DNA of 64,000 nucleotides from Prostheceraeus crozeri (taxonomy: Eukaryota; Platyhelminthes; Polycladida; Euryleptidae), in NCBI GenBank assembly GCA_907163375.1, contig CAJQUW010008955.1:65561-129560 (forward strand), in the 5' to 3' direction. Shown here piece by piece: positions 23,105 to 35,054 of this stretch. The notes under the pieces are model-generated. The model was not told the origin of the DNA, did no database searches, and saw only the letters and a program-made list of their open reading frames with translations. The number at the start of each line of letters is the position of its first letter. The first letter of the stretch is position 1. Made by a program: the position numbers and the translations under genes.

Positions 23105-23404
23105 CAAAACTTATTTTATGTTGTACTGTGTTGGACGAAGTTTTTGTCTGTCTACCAAAGCAGTGTCTTAACTTGTAATGACTTGTCTAAAAACCTATTT
23201 TGAAATTGTATCGTGTAAAATTGCTTGTACGATTTCTATTTTGATGAAGACAAATATACGCTTTCTCTCTCTCACTCTCTAATCTTGTGGTTGATGTGGC
23301 ATCATTATGTATTTTTCTATAGGATGTTACGAATTTCGATTAAAGTAAGGCTAGTCTATCAGATGAAGAATACTAGATAAGCTCTTAAACTTAATTGCAC
23401 TTAC

Positions 23405-23448
23405 ATACCGGCATCATACCGGCATCACACCGGCATCACACCGGCACC
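23405..23448. repeat. 11-bp minisatellite, 4 copies
   Basis: ATACCGGCATC occurs twice and is followed by ACACCGGCATC and ACACCGGCACC, in perfect 11-base register, between the LINE tail and the Harbinger transposase stop. Confidence 0.85.
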
Positions 23449-23521
23449 AGTTATTAGCTGTTCCCTTTAAAACTTTATCTTTCCAAGTATAGAAATTCGC
23501 ATTTATTAGAAATTCATATAA

Positions 23522-24400
23522 TTACGAAAAAAATCTGTCAATCAGCTCCGCACGAACTAATGATCCCTGTCCGTGTGCATTTGTATGAACAGCTTCTTGA
23601 TTGAAGGCTTGTAGTTCAATAATAACATCCTCATTGCTTAAGTCAATACCTCGACGAATACAAATATTATGAAGAATAACACATGCGACGACAACGACAA
23701 CAGTCGTTCTAGGAAGAAGTCGAATACGAGAATCAGGACCAAGTACTACAAATCTACTTTTAAGCACACCAAATGCACGCTCGACACAACCCAGTGCACG
23801 AATGAAGTGATTATTATATCTCTGTTCGGCATTATTAGAGGGATACCGAACTGGTGTGAGAAGCACTGATGAACACGGATATCCTTGATCACCGATAAGT
23901 TTGAAAATCTTTTAAAAAAATCTTTTAAATCTTTTAAATCTTCACCATCCAATCGACGTTTTAATCTAGATTCTCTGTAGATCCTGCTGTCATGTGCTGA
24001 TCCAGGATATCTCGATAAAACATTCAGAAATTCATAATCAGTTATAGTTGCAACCAATTGTACATTCAAAGATGGATATCCTTTTCTGTTATAAAACAAA
24101 TTTCCATTTTCAGTTGGTTTCTTTATGCGCACGTGCGTGCAATCGATTGCTCCAATAATGAATTTTAATTTTTTTAGCATATTGGTATATGAGTCGCAAA
24201 GAACTGTAAAGTTACAGCCAATTGTAAAGCCGGCGGAATGGCGTTTTTTCTTAAACATTGCAAATTTAAATCCTCAAGTAAGTCAACAAATGCTGATTTG
24301 TTCAGACGAAAATGATGTTGAAAACACTTGTATAGATGTTCCACGGGATTTGAGTAATCGATCAGTTTAGCTCTTAGGTGTAATGAGTATTCTTAATAGA
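23522..24400 (-). pseudogene. PIF/Harbinger transposase (HARBI1-like DDE), broken
   Basis: On the minus strand the N-terminal part (about 24400-24210) reads DYSNPVEHLYKCFQHHFRLN, then KSAFVDLLEDLNLQCLRKNA and IPPALQLAVTLQFFAT, as in HARBI1. Sequence normally between LQFFAT and the first catalytic motif is missing (about 40 residues) and the frame changes. The core then reads FIIGAIDCTHVRIKKP (first aspartate), FYNRKGYPSLNVQLV and YPGSAHDSRI. In a low-complexity A-rich stretch near 23910-23935 the frame shifts again. The last part gives FKLIGDQGYP (second aspartate) and CVERAFGVLKSRFVVL (the glutamate), ending RAELIDRFFS. All three DDE positions survive, but the gene cannot be translated through. 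Confidence 0.85.
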
Positions 24401-24493
24401 GGTTGTAATCCAAATCAACCGCATCCATCAGGAGCGGGTAGGTGATGTAGGACTCTTGATGGAGAGAATGATGATCAATGAATCCGCGTAGTA

Positions 24494-24953
24494 CCGTATA
24501 TACTCGCATATAAGCCGAGTTTAGAAGTATAAAATACAATGCTGAAATCAGGGGGTCGGCTTATATGCGTATAAAACAAAATGAACACAAGGACAGATAC
24601 TAATGCCAATTTTCCAGCTACACGTTTTCATCGCTATCTGCCTTTTTATTTGGTTGTGTGTCACCAGTGGCGAGCCGTAACCAAGCTAGAGGTAATGATG
24701 AAGCCGACGTCATTGGTACACGGTTTGGTTTCTTAGAAATAAAAAAATTTCTTCTATTTCTTTTAGTATGTAACATAAAAGTAAGCATTTATCATCTTTA
24801 CAGTAACAAATTTCTATGAACCAAAAATATAGTGTAAAATTAGATAAGTTGAGTACCGGCTTATATGCGGGTTTTTGCAAAAACTGGTAATTCTAAAGCA
24901 ATTTTAGATGGTCGGCTTATATGCGAGATCGGCTTATATGCGAGTATATACGG
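24494..24953. mobile_element. 460-bp TIR element with internal CGGCTTATATGCG repeats
   Basis: The terminal inverted repeat begins CCGTATATACTCGCATATAA and continues GCCGA (about 25 bases). It is exact at both ends and flanked by TA on each side (24492-24493 and 24954-24955). The 13-base word CGGCTTATATGCG occurs at 24557, 24857, 24913 and 24930, and as its complement in the left end (24505), so the terminal motif is repeated inside. There is no coding capacity. The TA flanks suggest a Tc1/mariner-like mover, but I cannot assign the family. It is nested between the Harbinger transposase and that element's right end. Confidence 0.75.
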
Positions 24954-25155
24954 TACCTTATAAATAACTTGATCACTAAAGCACACTTAGCACAGGGGGT
25001 AGGCTTGTTCTATCTTAGATACGATTTTTTGCGTTGCGTTGGAACACGCCTGAAAACACTGTTCTCATCACAAGCTTGTGAATTCAAAATACCGTCAGAG
25101 CACGCTTGAGAACAGACCCCTGTGCTGAGAACAGGCTTGTGAATTCCACCCTATG

Positions 25156-25657
25156 ATTTATTGTAAAAGAACTCCTGGACAGCAATGGAACTTTCCACTA
25201 AATTGAACACCCTGACCTAACACCAATGAGAAAGTCCGAGATTTCGACCAGATTTTCATCGCGTTGGTCCGGTAGACCAATATATGCAGATCTATTGAGC
25301 GTTCGCTTTCTAATTCTTGTTTCCTCTCAATGGCTCTTCCCAAACTGCATACATCGCTGAAGAGGGCCAACATGGCCTTTTTCTTTGTGTCAATTCACAG
25401 TTAAATGCGCAAAAAGTAACAGAATTTTAGCATGAAAATAAATAGCATATGATTGTCCACACCATATATTTATAACCGATTCATTTATTTTTCTCACTGC
25501 ACACAAGATTGCACCGGTTCTGGAGCAAGTTCCCAAATAAATGAATCTGCAAGACACGCATTTGAATTCCATCAGTGATCATTCAAGAATACTCAGCTGT
25601 TATGGAGAAATATTTACTTGTATATACTTATATATTACAATATATATTACAATATAT
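25156..25657. other. Spacer between Harbinger and Gypsy elements
   Basis: About 500 bases with no recognised gene. The last 60 bases are (TATAT)-rich, into which the Gypsy element inserted. Confidence 0.5.
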
Positions 25658-25814
25658 TGATGTATCGCATATAACAATGAATGTTTTTGTTTAATCAACG
25701 CTTGTAACTGAACAATTTAAATATACGACGATCTGAGACAAAATAGAAAACACGTGAATGAACGAGACTTGCTTTGTTAAGTAAACGGAACGTTGGCTAG
25801 CGCAGGATATATCA
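25658..25814 (+). repeat. 5' LTR of the Gypsy element
   Basis: 157 bases, TG...CA ends, identical to the 3' LTR except for two adjacent bases at about 25698. It is short for a Gypsy LTR, but the structure is clear. Confidence 0.93.
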
Positions 25815-25815
25815 G

Positions 25816-25830
25816 TGGTGCTAGGAGTGA
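25816..25830 (+). promoter_or_regulatory. Primer-binding site of the Gypsy element
   Basis: TGGTGCTAGGAGTGA starts one base after the 5' LTR. TGG at this place pairs with the CCA end of a tRNA. I cannot say which tRNA without a search. Confidence 0.6.
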
Positions 25831-26056
25831 GATTAACTTGTCAACGTCATTCTGCGCCTGCTGTCAACGGCTTTCGTCTGAACGAGTGAATCAGCTGGTT
25901 GATTCTTCGTCAGTTATACCACAGCGAGTGAGTTGGTCTTCGCTGCGTTAGTTACACTTCGCGATCGAGTGAATTCAATTCTTCGGATCGTACAATCATT
26001 CGGCAAGATATTTGACGTTCTTCGCATCGTGTGTTCTCAAATACGATCGTTCAAAA

Positions 26057-27090
26057 ATGGCTTTATCTGCAAGTGACTTGAAAGACATATTGAAAAATCA
26101 GCAAGAACAGTTCGAGCTTCTTCTAAAAAGTCTAAGTGTTGGAACTTCCACTTCTCCTAATTTGTCGTTGCCCAAGTTCGAGGCGTTCGACAAGGGAAAG
26201 GAAAAGTTTACTCAGTATGTCGAAAGGCTGCAGCACCATTTTGATTTACACGATACCAAGGATAGTACAGCACAACGTGCATGTTTGCTGGCATCTGTCG
26301 GAGCTAGCACATATCAACTGTTGAAAAATCTATACAGTGGAGAAGATCTGACTTCAAAGACTTTCATTGAATTGATTGAAAAGCTAACAATTCACTTCAA
26401 AGAAGCAGTGAATAAACACGCCGCACGGTACGATTTTAACTCTACAGACTGAAGCCAGGTCAAACATACGCGGATTGGGTCGCTACATTGCGAGGTCTGG
26501 GTGCGGATTGTGAATTCGCCTGCCCAAAGGCTGTTGTTCCGCATCTTACATTGATGACATGATTATTGACGTCATTATTCGACGCACTCCTCATGCTGAG
26601 GTTCGACGGCAGTGTTTACAAGACTCGAAGCTTACTGTAGAAACAGTGATACAGAAAGCACAGTCGTACCTACAGACATGTAGGTCAGTGCAAGTTGTGC
26701 AAGGCGCCGATGTAAGTTCAGATTGTGCTACTGCTGCTACGGTGAATCGAATCGCACCTTACTACAACAAAGGCAAGAGAGGCAAAAGTGCAGCAAATCG
26801 ACGCAGCTTGCAATTTCAACAAGGACGAATACAGCTCGCAAAGTTAGTGGTCAAAGCCAACAGCGTTTTAGTCCTCAGCAAAGGTTGTCCTGGGTGCTAT
26901 GTCAAGCACGAGAGGAAAGACTGTCCTGCTAATAATCAAATATGCAGAAATGCAATAGAAAAAATCACTTCGCTTCCGTTTGTCGTAGTCAGTCAAAGGG
27001 TACCAGCAATGCAAACCAGATAAGTGAGGCTGAGCTCGAAGTTCACTATGTGAGCGCGGTTGTTGAGCAAGTGCAAAGGAAGAAGAATCA
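26057..27090 (+). pseudogene. gag: Gypsy gag, frameshifted
   Basis: This gene encodes the capsid and nucleocapsid of the retrotransposon particle. ATG 26057 opens MALSASDLKDILKNQQEQFE. The capsid region follows (LPKFEAFDKGKEKFTQYVER, HHFDLHDTKDSTAQRACLLA, then SKTFIELIEKLTIHFKE). After a stop at 26452 the protein continues in other frames with QTYADWVATLRGLGADCEFA and TVETVIQKAQSYLQ. Two zinc-knuckle-like stretches end it: CPGCYVKHERKDCPANNQIC in one frame and CNRKNHFASVC in another. At least two indels and one stop are needed to read through. The upstream ATG at 26012 is an extension into the leader; 26057 is the more likely start because the recognisable gag begins there. Confidence 0.8.
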
Positions 27091-29866
27091 AATCTTCATT
27101 GCTGCAACAGTCAATGGAAAGCAAATTTACTTTCAGTGGGATACCGGCGCTACTATGCTCTCATGGTTGGAGCCTGGATGGATACGAATCAATCGGATCA
27201 CCTGTTATCACTGCAACATCGCTACTTTGAGAACTTACGATGGTCACACCGTCTGTTAAAGGGAAATGGACGGTCACAGTGCAAGTAGGCCAGACAACTA
27301 AAGTGTTGCCTCTGGGGTTTCGTTCTTAACGAGAGAAAGTATGCAAACTTGTTCGTCTGCCCTGGTCAGATGATTCGGCATGACACAGCATGGACTGTCC
27401 TCTCTTGACAGTTCATCGAGTGAAAAACATCAGTCTTCTATGTTTCGGAAAATGACAAGAAACGGAAGTAGTTAGACGAGATGATGCTTCGGTATTCTTC
27501 GGTGTTTTTCCAGTCAGGTCTGGGACTGTGCTCGAAAAATGAAGCGCACATACAAAACCTGAAGAATGATGCTACACCTGTGTTTGCGAAAGCAAGGCCT
27601 ATACCGTTTTCCCAAAAGCAAGCTTTGCAAGAAGAATTAAACCGTCTCGAGGGACAAGGAATTATCGAGAAAGATGTGCATTATAGTGATTGGGCTGTTC
27701 CGCATAGTTGTCGTCTCCAAGCCAAACGGCAATGCTTCGTGTGTGTGGTGAACTTCATCGATATGAATCGACAATCAAATACACAACAGCATCCGCTTAC
27801 CTCATATTGACGATTTGTGCGGAAAGATAAGCGATGGCAAGTTCTTCAACAACACTCGTACATGTCTGATGCCTACTTTCAAGTAGAGCTAGTAGATGAA
27901 GAGTCAAAGAAGATATGCGTCATAAATACGCCATTCGGTATCCTTCAAATATCATCGCTGATGCCCTTTGGGATATCATCAGCACCATCAATTTTCAGCA
28001 AATAATGGACCAAATGATCAATTCACCTGCCAAGAACTGCCGCATTCTTGGACTGATATATTGTCACTGGTCGAGACGAAAACGGAACATTGGGAAAACT
28101 TTGAACGCGTGATAGCTGCATTATCAGATTTTGGATTCGCATTAGTGAACCTGAGAAAATGTTCTTCGGGTGCAACCGAAAATGCGAGTATCTGGGCTTC
28201 GAATTTTCTTCACAAGGACGTCGACCTTTCCATCGTCAATAACAGCAGTAACATCGCTTCCAAGAACCATCCCTCGTGTGAGAAGTCAAGGCTCCCTTTT
28301 CTTGGGTAAATCGGATAATTATTCTGCTATTCATCCCTCAAATGGCTTCCAAAGCATCACCTCTATATTGCATTATTGCAGAAGAATGTCAAGTTTCAAT
28401 GGAAAGAGAAGGAAGAAAAGGCGTTTCAGGAACTCAAGCAAATCATCGCCGAAGCTGTGAGATTTTAACTGCACTATGATCCTTCAAAGCAACTTGTTTT
28501 GGCAACTGATGCTTCGCCATACGGAACGGTGCTGTACTGTCACAGATCGAAGACGGTGAGGAAAAGCCACAATCGCCTTTGCAAGCAAGACACTGACTGC
28601 AGTCAGAAGCGCTACTCACAATTGGATAGAGAGGGACTTGGAGTGATATTTGGTCGTGACGATAGTGTTCACAAAATTTCGCATTTTCGGACGAAAATTT
28701 ACATCTTGCAATTGGACAATAAGCCACTAAATGCAATATTTTCACACTGAGAGACAATATTCCTACAATGGCCGCACAGGAGACTGACATGATGGTCCTT
28801 GAAACTGGCGTTTGCTTATGACATATCCGGGAGATCCGATTACGTACCTACGTCCTCAACACTCAACGGCAGATTGCTTGAGTAGACTGCCAGTTGGCCC
28901 AGATGAAAACTTTAGACAGGATCGAAACTCTCGAAGAAGAAGAAACTGTCAATCGTGATAAAACATAACACTTCTGTTCGAGTCTCCTATTAGACTTGAC
29001 TGATGTCATACGGGAAACAGAGAAGGACAAGACATTAACAGAAGTCAAGAGACACATCGTTAAACAGTGGACTGGCCTAGAACAAGGCCGAGAGATCAGC
29101 AGCTTACATGCGCTATTGGAATTTGAAAGGACAGTTTTGCTTTATTCATGAAAAAATGCAGTGCACATGCTACAAGCAGATTGCAGGAGTTACCGTGTTG
29201 TTATCCCTGAGTCACTGAGAATTGACATCCTCAAGACTCTGCATGTTGGCATCACTTTCGAGCAATCGTACGAATGAAAGCAGACCTTGCGACAATACGT
29301 CTGGTGGCCTAGTGCAAACTCCGATGTCCGAAACTATTTTGTAGGTAAATGCGCCGCATGTAGAGGAGGAACTCCGTGAGTCCGCCGCAAAGGCTAATAC
29401 TTGTCATGGCCTGAACCTCCGCATGTGTGGTCCCCAGGATACCACCATGGACTATTGCGGTCCGTTTCTCGGGAAGGATGTGGCTCATTTTTAATAATAG
29501 ATGCTAAAGTCCCAGATTTTCCCTACTTGTCACTGATGAATATTGGACACACTACGTCCAAAGACACAATTGCTGCGCTCCGAACAGGTATTGCGGCAAT
29601 CGAAAGGACCGTAGTGTTGATACTATAATCACGGACAATGGGAGCCAATTTCATAGCTGAGGGAGTTCGAGAACTTCTGCAGTCGATTGGGGAATCTGCT
29701 GCACATCACGTCTCCTGTGGCACATCGCACCATCCAACGGTCCATGGTGAGGATTTGGTGGTGCTGAAATGGTATCTGTTGCTACGTTCAAGCAGCACAT
29801 GAAGAAATGTATCACAAGTGCTGAGCCTTCTGCAGATGAGCTGTGGCAAACAGCGAGACAGGTACT
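27091..29866 (+). pseudogene. pol: Gypsy pol: protease, reverse transcriptase, RNase H, N-terminal integrase (degenerate)
   Basis: The retrotransposon polyprotein, cut into many frames. Protease: IFIAATVNGKQIYFQWDTGAT (27085-27160, catalytic DTG). Reverse transcriptase: VFAKARPIPFSQKQALQEEL, then GIIEKDVHYSDWAVP (27590-27710), DAYFQVELVDEESKK and FGISSAPSIF (27870-28000). The YxDD region falls in a damaged part and is not clean. RNase H: LVLATDASPYGTVL near 28500, KRYSQLDREGLGVIFG and YILQLDNKPL. Integrase: the N-terminal zinc region (LRIDILKTLHVGI ... CAAC) at about 29210-29360 and a second aspartate motif (TDNGSQF) near 29633. The coding then runs ELWQTARQVL up to 29866, where the 9.26-kb element begins. 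Many stops and shifts make this inactive. Confidence 0.8.
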
Positions 29867-30084
29867 GGGTAAATCCAATTTATTCCACAACATTTCTGTC
29901 TTTTCAACTTTGGGTCTCAGATTTCCATGATATTTGCCTATTATCATTTTTTTACGTCTGACACGAAAATCGTAGCGGGACCACACCAAATAAAAACTTT
30001 CATTGGAAATCTAGCACTTTTAAAAACCATTTTTTCTACTCTCGGTCAGGAGGACAAATTGAATCTCGGTCAGATTAGATCCAA

Positions 30085-30290
30085 GTAAAAAATGACGTTT
30101 TTCAACGTTGAAAATCATCGTTGACACTAACCAAAAATCAATCGTTGTTATGACAAAACGTTGAAAAAAACTTGAATAACGTTTGCTAATAAACGTGACG
30201 GTTGTATCATCGTTGAAAACAAACCAAAAAATCAACTTGGTGTGAAAAACTTTTGAAAAAAAAGTTGAATAAAACGTTGATGAAACATTT
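30085..30290. repeat. Left AACGTTGA-rich subterminal region
   Basis: Repeated words related to AACGTTGA (TTTCAACGTTGAAAATC, AAAACGTTGAAAA, ATCGTTGAAAAC, AAAACGTTGATG) occur about every 20-40 bases, starting 220 bases inside the left end of the 9.26-kb element. Confidence 0.65.
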
Positions 30291-30299
30291 TAATTGTTA

Positions 30300-33200
30300 T
30301 GCGGATCTAAGCCGAGATGGACCGTTTTTGGGATAAAACATGGTAATGCATGGCATCATGGATAAATTCTATCTAAAAGTATGTTATATTAAGTAAAATG
30401 GTGTTGGTAGTCTTTTTCTTTATTGCTGTTTTTTTTTTTCTCGCTTTATTATTTTTTTTTTTGTTATCTGTCTTTGGAATAAAGAATGGCTATACGCTAA
30501 TAATAATATTAAAACAATGTGATGAGTGGGAACTCTATATAAAATTTGCTCTAATAATTTTGGAATTGTACATGGTTAAAACATCGATCATCCATGTACG
30601 TTGATAAAATATAACTAAAAGAGCGTTCATTGTCATTTGAATTAGATACCGACTTTAACTAATATTATTGATGCTTGTAAGAAAGTGACATTAAATACAT
30701 ATAAATAACACCAAAGAATCGCTCATGGATACAACTTTGACAATATGGAAGCATGCGTATATATTCTTTTATTTCGAGTATTTTATATACATTTTTGAAC
30801 GCTTTTTTTTTGATGAAATTTGTAGACATACAGAAAAAAATGATGAAGTCACCCGATATTTCTACTTTATGCCTGTTTAAAATAGATATTCGTGTGTCTT
30901 CATCATCTCTTCTCTCTGTCACACTCTCTCTGTCTCCCTTTCTTCTTCCTCTCTATTTCATCATCGTTCACCACTCATACATGTTACTGTATAGCTACTA
31001 TAGCAAACAACATCAATTCAAACACTGACGTACGAATCAGGTCAACAATTACACGTGGCTTATTTTCTCAAAGGGGAGCTAAGTAATTCTACTGACGCAC
31101 ATTTTGCTTTCTCAAATCGAAAACATCTTGTCAATTGAAATCTATAAGCTCCACGTATACCGTCCCATCAGCATGTCGAATTTTGATTCGAATTTGGCTC
31201 GTGTGTTTCGCCAAATTGCTTGGCTAACAATTTGTCAAAACTTTTGATATTAAATCAGTGTGTTGAGCTGGACCAAACAATTGCATAAGCATCCAGCTCC
31301 ATCTGCGTAATCGTATCCCCCTTCTATAAGCTTTTTCCGTCACTTAAGGAAATTCGATCGACCACGCGCACGCAGCTGAGGGAGTTCAGTCACATTGTCG
31401 CATGCCCTGTGATGGCCGTGACCGCATCTGCGTGCAGACTGAGAAGTAGTGGTCGATAATATTCTCCGCTGCAAAATTGTTTGATGCCTGTGACTCATAG
31501 TCCCTGCTTCTAATTATTGTCCGCACCATGACGTGAAACAGAAGGCTGCGCAAGTCAGGCGCAGTAGCTTGTGCACTCTTCGCGCTCGTGGTCTACGTGT
31601 GCTGCTTGCTATTACAAAAGTCAGCGCCATCAGAAGAGGACATTTCTACTTACACACCGTTATTTAGTCATCGTCTACGTTTTTTATCATACTTTCGTTA
31701 TCATGCACAATACATGGAGCACAATCTACTTACGACTACCTCACTGACCTGCAATGTGTCCAGTTATGTGGATTTACCATCAATTCTCTTTCAATTATCA
31801 ACAAATCGAAAATGAAGAGCGCTCGTATGTAGTCAGTGAGTTTCTATCTACTCACTGAAGCCATCAAGTTCCTTTGATTCATGTATCAGAATTATTGAAT
31901 TAAAATGCATCTATTGGATCAGACTACAGAAAAAGGGTAAGTTTCTAAATGTAGTTTCAGATTTAGCTTGTCAATTTTGTTTCAGCATTTAACTGCAAGT
32001 CTAGGTACATGTATTTGGAAATACCCAAAGACAAAAACGAAGGAGAGATTTGGGCATGGATTTGGGTTCATTGATCATGAACGTATACACCTTTCTATTA
32101 GTGATTACTGTTATATCTGCTCTTACTTTTACAAATGCTAAAAAGTTATAAGCGTCATACTTCACATAATTTACTGGTAACAACAAAATATCTCAATTAC
32201 TCTTAGCTGTGTAGCAGACTTATCACAAGGAGTCCGTACCAATACTTTGAATTCATTTGTGTGATGAAAAAAAGTGTTGTCAACATGCTCAAGGCTTATT
32301 TACTTCGAATTCAATATGCGAAATTGAGTGTTGTGCATTTCTATCAGTTTTCAAGTCGACGTTTCTCGTTGAAAAATCGATAAAAAGTGTCGATGAAAAG
32401 AATTATTATTTGTTCGTGAAAAGAATTAATGTATAATTAAATGGATTTATGGTTGAAATGATATTATATTATTTTTAAATCCGTAATTTCTGATTGCTTG
32501 TATTTAAAATAGCACAAACATCTGGAGGCATGTTGAGACAGAGTAGTTGCATGCTAAAAATTTGAGAAACTATGAGCATGAAAGAATTTGATTAGCACAA
32601 TAAAACTCTTTGTAATTTAGCACTTCAATAATTAGATGTGGATCAGGCTACAGGCCTACTTATGCTATAGCATTAATATTTGGATGACAAATAATTGAAA
32701 AAGTTTTTGAGACAGTCTAACATGCGGCAAGACCTTAAAAATTCTATTTCAGGACCGCAAAAAGTCTTAGGGTGGATAATGTTTTTATCAATTTCGACAA
32801 TTTATTATTGCTATTCGATTTCTGTTTAAGTGTATAATTTTTCTATTGTTTCTTAAAGAGTGTGCAATGGAAAACATGTGTAAATAGAATGGAAACACAT
32901 CAAGGAAACATGTTGTAAATAGGTCATTATTTCAATTTTAATTTACATTGAATTGAAAACCACTGTAGCTATCGCCTGTGGTAATTACTTACTCAGAATT
33001 GCCACATTTAAAAAAATACCATCAATTTGATATTTCAAGTTTCATTTGAGAAAAATAATCAAGCACACAAAAGGTATAGATGCTACAACCACGAACTACA
33101 CGTTGTATAACGGCTACATTAGCACACCGGTATAATTATGGCGCACAAGACTAGTTTTGTGTTAAAGCCCTACAATGGGTTTAGTTGTGGTAATCAATAA

Positions 33201-34712
33201 TTCTTAATGCTTTACGACCAAAGTATAAAAACAATCAAAATGCAAAACTCATTGCTACTTCATTGCATCAGAAATTTGTGTTGACTTATTACACATTATG
33301 CTTCGCACTTTTCAATATTATTGTAAGCCTAGGAATAGTGGTCACATGTTTGCTGTATGCCCATATGTCACCATGAATTACTTGAAGAGATGTCATATAA
33401 ATAGTAGAGACAAGAGGATATTAATGTGTGTATGTGTTTGTATAGATTGTGTTTCTAAACAAACTGTTTGGATATCAAAATAAATTTACATGTATCAATT
33501 TTATAATAAAAAAATTCAAGCGCTCCTGAATATTTTCATCGGATGAATTGTTGAAAAAAGCGGTCGGCAATAGGCTACATTACTCCGCTTTTTGTTTGCA
33601 GATCACATTTTTCTAAAAAAAGTTACTTGAATATCAGAATGAAATTAATAATACTACGAGTATTGATTAGAAAATTAATTAATAAATTGATAATGATCAC
33701 AATTTGTCACACTCCATGAATTTCTTCATTTGCTATCGAAATTCCTGTGAATTATCTCATGCCACATTGTCGAAGATTTTAAATGATCCAAAAAGCAATT
33801 TTCTTAAATTATCTTTACTATAACACCTAATATTACTATAAATGATTTTCTCTTTTTTAAAAACTTACTATTTGGAGTAGGCCTACCCATGGAATGTTAA
33901 TTGAGGGTAGTTAAGTTTGCTTAATTTGCTCTGCACATCAGCACAGAAGTTGTACTTCTTTTTTACAGGTGGTTGATTGCTGAGGCTGCGCAAACTCGTT
34001 CTTATCTGTGGCATCGATGACTCCCCCACCAGACCTGACCATACGTTGGATTCGGATGTTTTTCTGTCTTGGTATTTGAGCTAATTAGCCCGAAAGCTAC
34101 TGGAATTTTCATTTACCAATAAGTCTCTTCATACTCGCAAACGTCTAAGTGAATCATCAGATTCGGACAACCGCCTTGTGAAACCAACAAAAGATGCTTT
34201 TGATGTGACCTCGCATCATTCGCCTCAAATGTCATTTTTTCGAGTAGATCTTTTGGGTAGTGAAAGTTTCTATGCTTGAACTGGTGCACAGAGGAAAGTG
34301 GGTATTCACCTCTATTCTTAAAAAAATGTTGGGGGGGGGGGGGGGAACTGATAACGGGCGCGACGGTGTTTCGATTCAAAATGACAGTGTTCCAGATGAC
34401 GTGGATATAAATTTTTACGTATTTTCGGGCTGGCTGTGGCATCGTTTTCTGTTTGGAAGGATTTTCAAATGAAGGATGATCCAAATTCGGATAGAGAGAA
34501 ATTTTCCTATATATGTTGATAAAAATTGATTTTACATCAAGATTATTTGTATCTGATCGTTCGATGGTGTGCTACTATATAAAAACGTATCTTGTATTGG
34601 TGGATAAAAGCTTTCTTTCATTTGCTAAATTCTGAACGGATGAAAATTGTAGTTTTTGTAATAGATGTGCCAATCCCTTCTGACTGTTTACTTGTGGAGA
34701 GCATGGGGCTCA
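30300..34712. other. Noncoding interior of the 9.26-kb element (left half)
   Basis: No recognised gene. 30402-30462 is T-rich, 30899-30965 is a CT-rich tract, and 31265-31299 is an 8-bp hairpin (GAGCTGGA ... TCCAGCTC). 31100-31600 is less AT-rich than its surroundings. A possible first exon ends at a GTAAGT donor at 31935 (ATGCATCTATTGGATCAG...), but no partner exon gives an open protein. 34130-34260 on the plus strand has a short plausible frame (SLHTRKRLSESSDSDNRLVK) of unknown origin. A 15-G run sits at 34331-34345. Confidence 0.4.
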
Positions 34713-35054
34713 GTTTTCTTCTGATTAAAAACAAATTAACATTATGGCACAGATGCGCTTCTTTTTAAGCTATCGGGGCCTTACAGAATATAAGCGCGGG
34801 TCATCGAGATTTTGTAATCCTCGATGTTTATCCTACAAAGTAAAAATGTTTGAGTAGGAATATTTTACCAAATGTATAGGGCAAAAATACTGTTTTACTG
34901 CGAGGTTACTATTGTACGGAAAGACGATCATTGTTTGAAATTTGAAATGAAGGAACACTTACTTCAGGTTTAAAGCGCTATATTCTGTAGGCCCTATAGG
35001 CTAAAAAGAAAGCGCATCGTGCCATAATGTATTTGTTTTAATCCAGAAGAAAAC
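34713..35054. repeat. Inverted repeat with 80-85 bp arms (foldback inside the 9.26-kb element)
   Basis: The arm 34713-34797 (GTTTTCTTCTGATTAAAAAC ... AGAATATAAGCGC) matches the reverse complement of 34975-35054 with a few mismatches and small gaps. The loop is about 177 bases. This looks like a separate small TIR element, or a fold-back region of the host element. Confidence 0.7.

Larger units (their letters stand above)
19318..23281 (+). mobile_element. Non-LTR retrotransposon (LINE, CR1/Jockey group), nested in the Harbinger element
   Basis: A two-ORF LINE on the plus strand, about 4 kb. The left boundary is estimated from where Harbinger coding sequence ends and a GC-richer 5' leader begins (CTACAGTCTGTGCTGTCTG). 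It ends in a short CT-rich tail (CTTTCTCTCTCTCACTCTCT, about 23262-23281), as many CR1/Jockey-type LINEs end in a short repeat rather than poly(A). I could not identify target duplications. It lies between the two Harbinger genes, so it inserted after the Harbinger did. Confidence 0.8.
17917..25151. mobile_element. PIF/Harbinger transposon with nested LINE and MITE
   Basis: The terminal inverted repeat GGGTGGAATTCACAAGCC (continuing TGTTCT) begins at 17917. Its reverse complement ends at 25151, about 24 bases matching. Both subterminal regions are rich in related words (GAACACGC, GTTCTCA, CACAAGCTT). The flanks read TAT on both sides (17914-17916 and 25152-25154). They can also be read as CTATG on both sides if the element starts one base in, so the duplication length is ambiguous. 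The pairing of a Myb-like gene (18189) with a HARBI1-like DDE transposase (23522-24400, opposite strand) is the hallmark of the superfamily. A LINE and a 460-bp TIR element have inserted inside. Both genes are frameshifted. Confidence 0.88.

Noticed and set aside
31880-32000. ATG exon with GTAAGT donor plus a TTTCAG acceptor at about 31985 as a two-exon gene
   Set aside because: Splicing gives a stop within two codons of the junction.
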